This document shows positions 16,539 to 25,068 of a stretch of 64,000 nt of DNA, in pieces. The position numbers and the translations under genes were made by a program. Every line of letters starts with the position of its first letter. Positions within the stretch are counted from its first letter, which is position 1. The DNA lies in NCBI RefSeq assembly GCF_007830235.1, contig NZ_VLKI01000017.1, positions 49,148 to 113,147 of the forward strand, written 5' to 3'. Source of the stretch: Cytobacillus oceanisediminis (GTDB lineage: Bacteria > Bacillota > Bacilli > Bacillales > Cytobacillaceae). The notes under the pieces were generated by a model that was not told where the DNA came from, did no database searches, and was given only the letters and a program-made list of their open reading frames with translations.

Positions 16539-17208
16539 ACAAACTATTAAGCGGAGAAATCAGTTCTGCCCGTTCATTTTTGGGAGAGTTAACTTTAGAT
16601 GATACCGGATACTTATCCATTTTCTCAGCCGGATAAGGAACCAGCAAAGATTTCAGGTAGTCAGTATCATTAAAGTTCGGATTAAGCCAATCCTCAAAAT
16701 CGCTTTTTTTTAATATGACCGGCATCCGATCATGGACTTCTTCCGTTACTTCATTAGGGTCTGTTGTAATGATTGTACAGCTCATGAGGGGATTTTCCCC
16801 TTTATTCCATGTATCCCAAACTCCCGCCAAAGCAAAGGGCTCTTCATCTTTCATAATAAATCTGTAAGGCTGTTTTCCTTCTTCTGTTTTCCTCCATTCA
16901 TAAAAACCGTCTGCAAGGATTAAACATCGTTTTCTTTTAAATGGTGTTTTAAAGCTGGTCTTTGAATCAATGCCTTCCGCTCTGGCATTGATCATTTTAA
17001 AACCAATCTTTTCGTCTTTGGCCCAAAAAGGGACGAGCCCCCACTTCATCTGTTTGCCAATCCGCTGCTCGCCGTTTCCAATAACCGTCAATATATTTTG
17101 GCTCGGTGCAATATTGTACCTGGGTACAATCTCTCCGCCCGAATATTCAAATTCAAATGCCATCTGGAGCTTTTGGATTGTCTCAGTCAGAGTAAAACGA
17201 CCGCACAT
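16537..17208 (-). CDS. SRAP-domain abasic-site protein (YedK/HMCES family)
   Basis: 223 aa. The start is set at ATG 17208 because the family needs Cys2 (MCGRFTL) as the nucleophile that forms a thiazolidine DNA-protein crosslink with abasic sites in single-stranded DNA. Other active-site blocks are present: NIAPSQ, INARAEGI (Asn, Glu), LADGFYEW (Glu) and VHDRMPVIL (His). Family members shield abasic sites at replication forks; many bacterial copies lie near SOS genes. Here it lies alone, ending at the DinB terminator. Length is normal. Confidence 0.93.
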   Translation of the reverse strand: MCGRFTLTETIQKLQMAFEFEYSGGEIVPRYNIAPSQNILTVIGNGEQRIGKQMKWGLVPFWAKDEKIGFKMINARAEGIDSKTSFKTPFKRKRCLILADGFYEWRKTEEGKQPYRFIMKDEEPFALAGVWDTWNKGENPLMSCTIITTDPNEVTEEVHDRMPVILKKSDFEDWLNPNFNDTDYLKSLLVPYPAEKMDKYPVSSKVNSPKNERAELISPLNSL

Positions 17209-17238
17209 AAAATTTACCTCCATTCTAAAAAATCATTT

Positions 17239-18543
17239 TTAACCAACGATAATTCTCTCTTTAGGGTAATGGTAATTATCATCGTACTGTTCATGTTTAT
17301 TGATAATGAACAAGAAGGATAGGATTCCAATTCTTCCGAGCAATAATAACGTACTTCCCGAATGTGCTTAGATCCGGAGTAATTCCCATTGACAAACCCG
17401 TTGTCCCGAAGGCGGAACATACTTCAAAGATAATTTGCATTAGGGTAAATTTTTCTGAAATGGATAGAAGGATACCGGTCATAAAACATAGCCCTACAGC
17501 CATCATTGTCACAATAACAGATTTATTAACGTCCTCCTCATGAACTTCTCTTTTGAAGATTTTAATCGTTTTCTTCCCTTTGGCAAAATGATAAATATGT
17601 AAAACATTAAGAGCAAAAGTAGTTGTCCTTACACCTCCGCCTACCGAGCTTGGAGAAGCACCAATAAACATTAAAAAGCTGATTACAAGCAAAGTCGGTT
17701 CAGAGAACTGAGAGACATCCATAGTTGCCAAGCCCCCGTTCCTTGTCGTCGACGATTGAAAAAACGCGTAGAAGAAAGGTTCATGCCACTCTTTCCCCTT
17801 AAAGAAGTGATTAAATTCCAATAGCAGAATCAAAATTGTGCCTAAAAGCATTAAAAAGAAAAAGGTAAGTGTTGTTAATTTTGTATATAACGTAAACCGG
17901 AAGAACTTGTCTTTATTAAATAAAAAGGCTTTTAACTCTATTAAAACCGGAAAATCGATTGCACAAAATAGTCATTTGCAAATGGCATAAGCGATGAGCC
18001 GGTAATATCAAAACCTGCATTTGTGGTCGCACTTACTGAAGCGAATGCCCCTTGCAGAAACGCTTCCTGCCATGTTGGGTAATAATTTAAAAAATAAATG
18101 CCAAGTGTTATTGCGCCGATGAATTCAATCGCAAGGATCAAAAGCAGAATTTGTTTCACTAAGACAACAAGGCCAGCTAGATTGGTCTGATTTTGGTCAA
18201 TCATAATCAAGCGTCTCTCTTTAAGGCCAATCCTTTTTCTGACTACCAGCCATAAAAAAGTCCCAAGCGTCATTATGCCGATACCGCCAAATTGAAGAAT
18301 GAACATTAAAAAGAAAATGCCTGTGGTACTTAATGTATCGACTGTTGATACCACCGTTAGCCCTGTTACACTTACTGCACTAACTGCAGTAAATAGCGCA
18401 TCTGTGAAAGACCAGGACATACCCGGTTTATGAGCGACAGGCAAACTTAATAAAATGACAGAAATCGTAACTGCTACAGCATAGAAGGAGACGATCAGCT
18501 GTGTTGGTGTTAAAGCATTGATTTTATTCTTTATCCTGTTCAT
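17239..18543 (-). pseudogene. ktrB/ktrD: Ktr-type potassium transporter membrane subunit, broken by two small deletions
   Basis: The frame from 18543 encodes the first ~200 residues of a TrkH/KtrB channel (pore filter TAVSAVSVTGLTVV, second pore ATTNAGFDITG) and stops after FVQSIFRF. A second frame resumes with FPVLIELKAFLFNKDKFFRF (about 17935) and carries the third and fourth pores (SSTTRNGGLATMD, AFGTTGLSMG). The conserved C-terminus GRIGILSFLFII, ending PKERIIVG, lies in a third frame and stops at 17239. Compared with the family, about 35 nt are missing near 17940 and about 11 nt near 17352. As read, no functional transporter is made. No ktrA/ktrC partner is adjacent, as for ktrD. Confidence 0.85.
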
Positions 18544-18718
18544 TTACCCCACCAATTCTTTATGTCTTTGAAATACCCTTACGATAATGCAAAATGTGTA
18601 TTCCTGCAAGATAAATTTTTTTGCAGGTCTTTTAATAATTTTACTGAAGACATTAATCTATTTTGTAAGATGGAGCATATTAAAACTGTTAAGCACTTTA
18701 TTTAAAGGAGGATGCTGG

Positions 18719-18874
18719 ATGACAAAACAAGGCAGACAAAATGCAAACCAAACTAGAGAACAAATTGAAAAGCAGGATAAAAGGAATGATCTAGAACTAG
18801 GAAGCGACTTTCAGATTGGCAATAACAAATCACAAAGCCAGAAGAAGAGCGGAAAACAAATGAACAAGAAGTAA
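18719..18874 (+). CDS. Small hydrophilic protein, 51 aa
   Basis: ATG 18719 follows AAAGGAGGATGCTGG, a near-perfect site. The product is lysine-, glutamine- and asparagine-rich with no hydrophobic core (NQTREQIEKQDKRNDLELGSD, ending KSGKQMNKK), like many small sporulation or stress peptides of Bacillus. I cannot match it to a named SASP family. A terminator follows within 10 bp. Confidence 0.7.
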   Translation: MTKQGRQNANQTREQIEKQDKRNDLELGSDFQIGNNKSQSQKKSGKQMNKK

Positions 18875-18884
18875 AACAGGAAAT

Positions 18885-18909
18885 CCCCCAGTTCCAGGGG
18901 GACTTTTTT
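18885..18909 (+). terminator. Terminator after the 18719 gene
   Basis: CCCCC and GGGGG stem around AGTTCCA with ACTTTTTT behind; it overlaps the 3' end of cdaS. Confidence 0.75.
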
Positions 18910-19507
18910 ATGTTCTCACTGTATACAGCTGACCATCAACAGCAAATGAAATTCGGCCTGTTTCCTCGGAAACAATAATGACAACAGCATCCGTTTTCTC
19001 TGTAATTCCCAACGCAGCCCTATGCCTTGTCCCGAGCTTCTTCCCCTCTATGCTTTTCCTTGCAAGGGGTAAAATATTGCCTGCCGAGATAATCATATCT
19101 TCTCTTATAAGGGTACCGCCATCATGGAGAGGATTTCCCGGATAAAAGATCGTTTCCAGCAAGGTATGGCTGACCTTGGCCCCGATTGGCGTTCCATTAT
19201 GAAGATTATCATCAAGCGGCTGCCTTCTCTCCACAATAATGAGACCGCCATGCCTTTTTTCGGATAAATGCTGGGCGGCCAATGAAAGGTTAGAATATTC
19301 CTTTGTATATGGTGATAAATAAGACTGCAAATAATAAGTAGAAGCAATGTTGTGGGCATCTGTCACCATTTTCTGCAATCTTTCAAAATCGGATAAAATA
19401 CAGCAGTTGAAGTCCTCCAGCGTTTTGGAAAGTGAATGAAGCTGCTGATCTATATTGCCAATATATCGGTTTAAGTCATTTCGATATTGTTCCTCACCAT
19501 AAATCAC
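18908..19507 (-). CDS. cdaS: Sporulation-type diadenylate cyclase CdaS
   Basis: 199 aa (B. subtilis CdaS is about 207). The N-terminal helices (about residues 1-65) match the autoinhibitory YojJ-type region, followed by a DAC domain with the DGGTLI motif (about 129) and the GTRHRAALG motif (about 159), which bind ATP and metal. It makes c-di-AMP from two ATP. No membrane segment is present, unlike CdaA, which supports CdaS, the enzyme used in the forespore. Its presence supports a spore-former. Confidence 0.92.
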   Translation of the reverse strand: MIYGEEQYRNDLNRYIGNIDQQLHSLSKTLEDFNCCILSDFERLQKMVTDAHNIASTYYLQSYLSPYTKEYSNLSLAAQHLSEKRHGGLIIVERRQPLDDNLHNGTPIGAKVSHTLLETIFYPGNPLHDGGTLIREDMIISAGNILPLARKSIEGKKLGTRHRAALGITEKTDAVVIIVSEETGRISFAVDGQLYTVRT

Positions 19508-19585
19508 TGGACTTCCTCCAATCCTTTTTCATATTAGTACCTTTTCCTGTTAAAAAATATTTATCCACATACATATTTAACAGAA

Positions 19586-19818
19586 GGCTCTGTTAAAGCA
19601 CTGTGTTGGCATTGGCACCCTGTTGATTGGCGAAAGCGCGAGATCCTCGAAAATGCATTCGCATTTCCTTCGTGCGGTGTTTCTCGAGGATGCTTATTCA
19701 AAGTGCCAGCGGGAGAAGCGAGTCAAAGGAGACCCTGCAGGCTTAATGCTTGAGGAGCGTCAGACCACCCGCGGAGGAGCGGACGGCTGGAAAGAAAATC
19801 AACAGCCAAGTTTAACAG
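19586..19818. mobile_element. MITE-like repeat, copy B (inverted orientation)
   Basis: Starts GGCTCTGTTAAAGC and ends near GTTTAACAG. The interior is the reverse complement of copy A (CTGTTGATTGGCG, GAAAATGC/GCATTTCC hairpin, GTGCGGTG, GGAGACCCTGCAGGC). Open frames inside it are spurious. Confidence 0.75.
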
Positions 19819-19880
19819 AAAAAGGTTTAGAAACCGCAAAAAAAGATTAAATATAAGTATTACGCAACGAGGTGAGAGAC

Positions 19881-20477
19881 ATGTTTGAAATTTTGGCAAA
19901 ACAATTTGTAAAACCTGAAGGAATAATGGGGAAACTTGCGGGAAAAATTATGTATTTTGAAAACCGCAAGATTAATAAATGGACAGTAGGAAAACTCAAG
20001 ATAAAACGCAGAGACTCTATTTTAGAGGTTGGTTACGGCCCTGGATACAGCATCCGTTATATCATGGACAACTACCGCCATGTAGATGCAGATGGAGTCG
20101 ACGTTTCAGAAGATATGAAATCAGCTGCAGCAAAGCTGAATGACGATTGTATTCAGCAAGGTAAAGTCAGGTTGTTCGTAAAGGACATACATGATTTCTT
20201 TCCGGATAAAAAATATCATAAGATCTTCTCTGTAAACAATTATCCTTTGTGGACCAAGCCAAGAGAATCCCTGCAGCATTTATATGGAATGCTTGAAAGC
20301 AAGGGAAAGATCGCGATTACTGTGCAGCCACGAGAAGAAGGAGCAAATGAAACAATAACGAAAAGTCTTGGACAGGTAATTAAAGCAGATTTGGAAGCAG
20401 CCGGCTTCCATTCCATATCAATTTCTTATAAAAATGCACGGCCTGTGGTAACAGTCTGTGTAACAGGAATTAAATAA
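19881..20477 (+). CDS. Class I SAM-dependent methyltransferase
   Basis: 198 aa from ATG 19881 (GAGGTGAGAGAC upstream; the earlier GTG overlaps the ribosome site). Motif I is ILEVGYGPGYSIRY (about residues 50-63), followed by VDADGVDVSEDM with the acidic SAM ribose ligand, VKDIHDF and FSVNNYPLW. This is a Rossmann methyltransferase of the Methyltransf_11/25 type. The substrate is unknown. The gene stands alone between a MITE copy and a strong terminator. Confidence 0.88.
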   Translation: MFEILAKQFVKPEGIMGKLAGKIMYFENRKINKWTVGKLKIKRRDSILEVGYGPGYSIRYIMDNYRHVDADGVDVSEDMKSAAAKLNDDCIQQGKVRLFVKDIHDFFPDKKYHKIFSVNNYPLWTKPRESLQHLYGMLESKGKIAITVQPREEGANETITKSLGQVIKADLEAAGFHSISISYKNARPVVTVCVTGIK

Positions 20478-20483
20478 ATAATT

Positions 20484-20520
20484 AAAAAAGAGTGGGGAAA
20501 TGATATTCCCCACTCTTTTT
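20484..20520. terminator. Bidirectional terminator
   Basis: AAAGAGTGGGGAA and TTCCCCACTCTTT form a 13-bp stem with T-runs on both strands. Confidence 0.9.
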
Positions 20521-20530
20521 GCATAGTACA

Positions 20531-21271
20531 TTACCAGCCTCGACTGGCGCCTCCGCCTCCGGAAGAACCGCCTCCCCCTCCACGGGGACCGCTGCCTCCA
20601 CCCCCGCCGCTTCTTGAGAGGATGGATAAAATGGCATATGAAAATGCTCCGCCAAAAAATTTAATATCAAGAAATAAAAAGCCAACGACAATAATGATGA
20701 GCAGCCAGGATGGAATGCCCACACCATTGTCTCGGGTTTCGGCATTGGCATTTCCGCCATTGCCTTGCACAATATTTTCTCCGGCAGCCTCCTGTGCAAG
20801 AACCTTATAGGTTTCAACAATTGCCCTATTCGGCTGTCCTGCCTGAAGATACGGGATTGTATACTGATCCAGGATCCTGCCGGCTTTTCCATCAGGAATC
20901 CGTCCTTCAAGTCCATACCCAACCTCAATCCGAACCTGCCGATCCTGCATAGCAGCAACTAATAAAACACCATTATTTTCTGCAGCGCTCCCTATTCCAT
21001 ATGTTCGAAAAGCTTCATTTGCGTACTCTTCAATTGGCCTGCCTCCGGTCGTATCAACGGTAAGAACAACAACCTGAACAGAAGTCTGATCCTCGATCAG
21101 CCTGCCTAAATTATTTAATTCATACTTCTCCTGGTCATTGAGGACGCTCGCAAAATCCTGAACATAAATGTCTCCGACCGGCTGGGGTATATACTCATCC
21201 GCATGAGCTGGCGATAACCCTATTGCTAAAAGCAATATTAGTAGGATCGAGCTGACCCTGCGAATGGTCAT
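20531..21271 (-). CDS. TPM-domain protein (YgcG family)
   Basis: 246 aa. Signal peptide (about 1-24, ends SPAHA). The TPM domain (about 35-165: VQDFASVLNDQEKYELNNLGR, then GIGSAAENNGVLLVAAMQDRQVRIEVGYGLEGRIPD) is followed by a transmembrane helix (about 187-212) and a Gly/Ser-rich tail ending GGGASRGW. This is the classic secreted, membrane-anchored layout of YgcG. The family is linked to photosystem repair in plants (Psb32) but has no firm bacterial role. It overlaps the lemA-like gene by 4 bp, the usual pairing. Confidence 0.9.
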   Translation of the reverse strand: MTIRRVSSILLILLLAIGLSPAHADEYIPQPVGDIYVQDFASVLNDQEKYELNNLGRLIEDQTSVQVVVLTVDTTGGRPIEEYANEAFRTYGIGSAAENNGVLLVAAMQDRQVRIEVGYGLEGRIPDGKAGRILDQYTIPYLQAGQPNRAIVETYKVLAQEAAGENIVQGNGGNANAETRDNGVGIPSWLLIIIVVGFLFLDIKFFGGAFSYAILSILSRSGGGGGSGPRGGGGGSSGGGGASRGW

Positions 21272-21846
21272 TCTCCATTGCCTCCAAAGTCAACATCCGG
21301 CGCTTCATTAGCAAGCGGGTCGGCTCTAAAGTATTCTTTTTCATCAAAACCAGTAATTCCGGCGATGATTGCACCTGGAAACCTTTTTACTTTCTTGTTA
21401 TATACAGAAACCTGGCCATTGTAATCCTTTCGGGCAACGGAAATTCGATTTTCAGTCCCGGCAAGTTCGTCCATTAATTGGGTAAATTGCTTGTCCGCTT
21501 TTAAATTTGGATAGTTCTCAACCACAACAAGCAATCTGCTCAAAGCGCTTGATAACTCGGCATTTGCTGCCGCTTCTTCTTCAGGAGACCGCGCACCGGC
21601 CAATCTCGCGCGAGCATCAGAAATTGCAGAAATCGTCTCCTTTTCATGAGCAGCATAACCTTTTACCGTATTTACCAGGTTTGGTATCAAATCCAGCCTC
21701 CTCTGCAGCTGGTTCTCAATTTGCGAATATGCCTGGTCTACGTTTTCCTCTGCATTTACAAATCCGTTATAGCTGGACATCAACATCATACCCAGCACTA
21801 CAACTACCGCAATAACGGCAATTAAAACGCCCATTCCTTTTTTCAT
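21268..21846 (-). CDS. LemA family protein
   Basis: 192 aa from ATG 21846 (AGGAG lies 11 bp upstream; the in-frame GTG at 21858 overlaps that site). One N-terminal membrane helix (about 4-25), then a long helical cytoplasmic or extracytoplasmic bundle with family blocks YNGFVNAEENVDQAYSQIENQLQRRLDLIPNLV and ENYPNLKADKQFTQLMDELAGTENRI. Its partner is the downstream TPM protein. Together they form a two-gene operon widespread in bacteria, function not established. Confidence 0.9.
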   Translation of the reverse strand: MKKGMGVLIAVIAVVVVLGMMLMSSYNGFVNAEENVDQAYSQIENQLQRRLDLIPNLVNTVKGYAAHEKETISAISDARARLAGARSPEEEAAANAELSSALSRLLVVVENYPNLKADKQFTQLMDELAGTENRISVARKDYNGQVSVYNKKVKRFPGAIIAGITGFDEKEYFRADPLANEAPDVDFGGNGE

Positions 21847-21959
21847 ATAGTTCGCCACTCCTATTTCTAAGTTGTATTATGTCACTTGCATGGTATTTTT
21901 CCTTTTTTGAATGGAAGTTAAACCTTAATGTAGATGTGATGGTGGATGGGGTGTGGGAC

Positions 21960-22140
21960 TTAATTACGCGGAGCTTCTTAGGTTACGAGCGGGGACGGGT
22001 TTTTCTGCGCGGGATTCCTACTTTTGTGTGCGAGTTTTCTTTTGTTCCGCGCGGGTTCGGCCATTACGCGCGGATCTGTAGTTTTACGCGTCGTCTACCG
22101 CATTTTATGCGTCATTTTCACTCTTTTTTGCGTCATCACT
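21960..22140. repeat. Nine-unit degenerate GCG-motif array with 20-bp period
   Basis: A GC-rich core (ACGCGG, ACGAGCG, TGCGCGG, TGTGCGAG, CCGCGCGG, ACGCGCGG, ACGCGTCG, ATGCGTC, TGCGTC) begins near 21966, 21985, 22006, 22027, 22047, 22066, 22086, 22107 and 22128. Each step is 19-21 bp. T-rich spacers lie between. No gene fits here. Confidence 0.75.
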
Positions 22141-22236
22141 CTCTTAGCGAATACCTGGAATTCTTCTGCTTCAAACCCCAAAGCCTTCAAATCAAAAAAA
22201 CCAGAACCCAATGAGGGCTCCGGTCAAAAATTCCTA

Positions 22237-23229
22237 TTACTGAATAAAGTTTTTTGCAATAAGCTCGCTGAATTCAGGTTTGTCTTTAAGGAATTTTAGA
22301 GTATAGGATGACTCCGCAAATGCTTGGATGGTTTCAGAGTCCACTTCATATGTGAATCCGATTCTTTCCCAGGCGCGGTCTACTACTTCTTTTTCAAGCT
22401 CCTGGCCTGTTACTTCCTTAATATCTTTAATTGTAATTGCTTTTGCTTCTTCCGGATTTTCTTCGATAAATTTAACTGCGTCTTTATGTGCATCTACAAT
22501 TTTCTGTACTTTTTCCGGGCTATTTTTTACCGCTTCTCCAGTTGCGACTAATACTGATGCCGGCAAAGTTTCACCGAAAGATACTTCATCCCAGCCGATT
22601 ACGACTTCTGCATTTGTTTCCTGTTCAATTACCGCTGCCCATGGTTCCGGCGCTACTGCAATATCCACTTTTCCAGTATTCAGCATGCTTGCATACTGTG
22701 CAGGATTACCTGTCAGATGCTTCATTGTACCACCAATACGGGCAGATGTGATGCCAGCTTCTTCTAAATACGTTTCATACTGAACATCATGTGTGCAGCC
22801 AACACCTGGAGTGATGAACGTTTTACCCTGGAAATCTTCAAGGGAGTTGATTTCAACGCCCTCTCTCGCAAGGACAACCGTCCCGCCAGTCGAGGCTCCC
22901 GCGATAATTTTTACATCTGCGCCAGTTGAGAAGTTGTTCATTGCTGGCCCAGGCCCTACAAGACCGGCATCAATATCTCCGGTTTTCAGGGCGGTCATAA
23001 ATGAACCACCTTCTGCAAATGTTTTATATTCCACTTTTGTTCCATCCCCAAGCTGCTTTTCAAAGTAGCCCTGGTCTTTTGCAACCATCGCTGGGACGTG
23101 ATTGATGTTCGGAAAATATCCGATGACAATTTTGTCTTCGCTTCCGCTGCTCTTTTTAGATGATCCGCAGCCTGCAAGCAGCCCCGCGAATGTGAATAAT
23201 ACAGCGATCCATACTAATGCCTTTTTCAT
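22237..23229 (-). CDS. ABC transporter substrate-binding lipoprotein (SsuA/TauA-like)
   Basis: 330 aa. Lipoprotein signal with lipobox LLAGC (Cys about 21). The mature part is an NMT1/SsuA-type two-lobe binding fold (KIVIGYFPNINHVPAMVAKDQGYFEK, then ALKTGDIDAGLVGPGPAMN and GKTFITPGVGCTHDVQYETYLEEAG). It is anchored outside the membrane and delivers solute to the permease encoded next to it. The family takes up sulfonates, taurine, nitrate or related small anions; the ligand cannot be fixed from sequence. Third gene of the operon. Confidence 0.88.
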   Translation of the reverse strand: MKKALVWIAVLFTFAGLLAGCGSSKKSSGSEDKIVIGYFPNINHVPAMVAKDQGYFEKQLGDGTKVEYKTFAEGGSFMTALKTGDIDAGLVGPGPAMNNFSTGADVKIIAGASTGGTVVLAREGVEINSLEDFQGKTFITPGVGCTHDVQYETYLEEAGITSARIGGTMKHLTGNPAQYASMLNTGKVDIAVAPEPWAAVIEQETNAEVVIGWDEVSFGETLPASVLVATGEAVKNSPEKVQKIVDAHKDAVKFIEENPEEAKAITIKDIKEVTGQELEKEVVDRAWERIGFTYEVDSETIQAFAESSYTLKFLKDKPEFSELIAKNFIQ

Positions 23230-23244
23230 ATTTACCCCTCCTGA

Positions 23245-24000
23245 TTATGATTCAAGTCCCCATTTTTTTATAACTGATTTTTCAATGCGCTGGAAGATTA
23301 ATTGGTCGACGATCATCCCGATCGCACCTATGATAATCATGACGCCGATTACAATATCCATTCTTCCAAAATCTGAAGCATATCTTAGCGTGTATCCTAA
23401 TCCTGGTCCAGTGCTTAAAAGCTCGCCGGCCATGAGTGCCCGCCAGGCAAATGCCCATGCAAGACGGGATCCGGTAACGACATATGGGATAGAAGCTGGG
23501 AAGATAACCCTTGCGAAAAGGTCAATCCCATTTGCCCCCATGGTTTGTGCCGCTTTTATATATAATGGTGAAACATTTTTGATTCCTGTACGCATGTTGA
23601 GGGCCATCACAAATGTTCCTCCAAGGATGGTTACAAAGATAACCGCTTTTTCATTTAGTCCAAACCACATGATAGCTATTGGAAGCCATACAATGCTTGG
23701 AACACTTTGCAGTGCAAGGATGACCGCTCCCAATGTATCATCTGCTGTCTTCGATTTTCCAAGCAAAATGCCAATCAAGGTACCGATAACAAGGCTGATG
23801 GCCAATCCCACTGCAAGCCGTTTAAAGCTAGCTATTAAATCATATATGAGCGTTTTATCCTGAAACCCTTCCACCAGAGCGTTGAAAACACTGGACAAGG
23901 AAGGGAAAATAAGCGGGTGCCATAGCTCAAGCCGGGAACCAATTTCCCAAAAAGCGATGATGGCTGCGAAGAAGATAATTCGTTTAATGGCTGTTTGCAT
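23245..24000 (-). CDS. ABC transporter permease (SsuC/TauC-like)
   Basis: 251 aa from ATG 24000 (AGGA 8 bp upstream; an in-frame ATG at 24015 overlaps it). About six transmembrane helices. The binding-protein-dependent transport motif is in AAQTMGANGIDLFARVIFPASIPYVVTG (about 145-172), the EAA loop that contacts the ATPase. It forms the channel of the importer. It overlaps the end of the ATPase gene, so the three genes are coupled. Confidence 0.9.
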   Translation of the reverse strand: MQTAIKRIIFFAAIIAFWEIGSRLELWHPLIFPSLSSVFNALVEGFQDKTLIYDLIASFKRLAVGLAISLVIGTLIGILLGKSKTADDTLGAVILALQSVPSIVWLPIAIMWFGLNEKAVIFVTILGGTFVMALNMRTGIKNVSPLYIKAAQTMGANGIDLFARVIFPASIPYVVTGSRLAWAFAWRALMAGELLSTGPGLGYTLRYASDFGRMDIVIGVMIIIGAIGMIVDQLIFQRIEKSVIKKWGLES

Positions 24001-24772
24001 ATTCAAGTTCCTCATTTACGACTTTGTCAATTTCCTTCTTTAAATAGCTCATAATATGATCTTCAATCTCCAGCATTTCTTTTTTGTATTCCTCACGCGG
24101 TCTTGGAAGATCTACAATGATATCCTGTAAAATGGTACCCGGCTTTGTCCCCATCACGATGATCCGGTCTGAAAGCTTAATAGATTCAGAGATACTATGA
24201 GTGACAAACAGAATGGTCTTCTTTGTCTCGGTCCAGATATTCTCCAGCTGCAAGTGCAAACGTGAACGGGTTTGTTCATCAAGTGCTCCAAACGGTTCAT
24301 CCATTAAAAGTGTATCCGGATTCATGGCAAGTGCTCTTGCTATTGCAACCCGCTGCTGCATTCCTCCTGACAGTTCGTGAGGATAATGGGATAAATACTT
24401 CCCCAGCTGAACCATTTGCAGGTATTTGAGTGCCGATTCCTCTGCATCCTTCTTCTTCATTTCTTTTTTCAAAGGGAACGTGACATTTTCCATTACTGTT
24501 AACCAAGGGAATAGGGCTGCCTGCTGGAAAACCATTCCCCTGTCTTTTCCAGGTTTGGTGATGGTTTTTCCATCGATAAGAATTTTGCCGGAAGTTGTTT
24601 TCGTCAGTCCTGCGACGATTGAAAGAAGCGTGGATTTCCCGCATCCAGATGGGCCCAGTATCGAAACAAACTGGCCTTTAGCAATCGAAAGATTAATATC
24701 TTTTAGTACATCCACAGGCTGATTTTCTTTATCGTTATATTGTTTATTCACATCATTTATCTCAATGAACAT
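23984..24772 (-). CDS. ABC transporter ATP-binding protein (SsuB/TauB-like)
   Basis: 262 aa from ATG 24772, preceded by AGGTGA. Longer upstream frames run into the promoter and a MITE fragment and are rejected. Walker A GPSGCGKST (about 40), Q-loop FQQAALFPW, signature LSGGMQQRVAIARAL (about 136), Walker B TLLMDEPFGALD and the switch His in FVTHSISES are all present. It powers uptake by the SsuA/TauA-like system. First gene of the operon, behind a near-consensus sigma-A promoter. Confidence 0.93.
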   Translation of the reverse strand: MFIEINDVNKQYNDKENQPVDVLKDINLSIAKGQFVSILGPSGCGKSTLLSIVAGLTKTTSGKILIDGKTITKPGKDRGMVFQQAALFPWLTVMENVTFPLKKEMKKKDAEESALKYLQMVQLGKYLSHYPHELSGGMQQRVAIARALAMNPDTLLMDEPFGALDEQTRSRLHLQLENIWTETKKTILFVTHSISESIKLSDRIIVMGTKPGTILQDIIVDLPRPREEYKKEMLEIEDHIMSYLKKEIDKVVNEELEYANSH

Positions 24773-24824
24773 CCAAAAATCACCTATTCCTATAAAACTT
24801 ATTAATATACTCGGATTACTTGTA

Positions 24825-24852
24825 ATTATAATGTATTCACCATGCATGTCAA
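24825..24852 (-). promoter_or_regulatory. Sigma-A promoter of the SsuBCA-like operon
   Basis: Minus strand TTGACA (24852-24847), 16-bp spacer, TATAAT (24830-24825): both hexamers are perfect consensus. Such a strong promoter is probably held by a repressor acting downstream of the -10; I could not identify the operator. Confidence 0.8.
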
Positions 24853-24898
24853 CCTTTCCTGTTAAAACTTTTAAAAATGGGTTTTTCAAAAAAAATGG

Positions 24899-25016
24899 AT
24901 CTGTTAACCTTTCCTGTTGATTTCCGCTCAAGAAGCTCAGCGAACCAGCGGGAAGTCCGGGATCCTCCTCAAGCATTAAGCCTGCGGGGTCTCCCTTTGA
25001 CTCGCTGCCCAGAGCC
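24899..25016. mobile_element. MITE-like repeat, copy C (truncated)
   Basis: About 118 bp, matching the left half of copies A and D (CTGTTGATTTCCGCTCAAGAAGCTCAG, then CCTGCGGGGTCTCCCTTTGACTCGCTGCCC) and breaking off before the right half, directly upstream of the trp terminator. Confidence 0.7.
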
Positions 25017-25019
25017 CCA

Positions 25020-25068
25020 AAAATAAAAATGAGCTTCCTCCGATTTAGGAGAAAGCTCATTCTTTTAC
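25020..25068 (-). terminator. Terminator of the trp operon
   Basis: Minus strand GAATGAGCTTTCTCC and GGAGGAAGCTCATTTTTATTTTT form a long stem with a U-tract just after trpA. Confidence 0.88.

Noticed and set aside
19623..19850. 75-aa open frame over MITE copy B
   Set aside because: It is encoded by the repeat itself, has no homologue in style or composition, and its frame reads across the hairpin.
21879..22299. Overlapping 111-aa and 91-aa frames upstream of lemA
   Set aside because: They are translations of the 20-bp GCG array, Phe/Ser/Arg-rich without homology, and lack ribosome sites.
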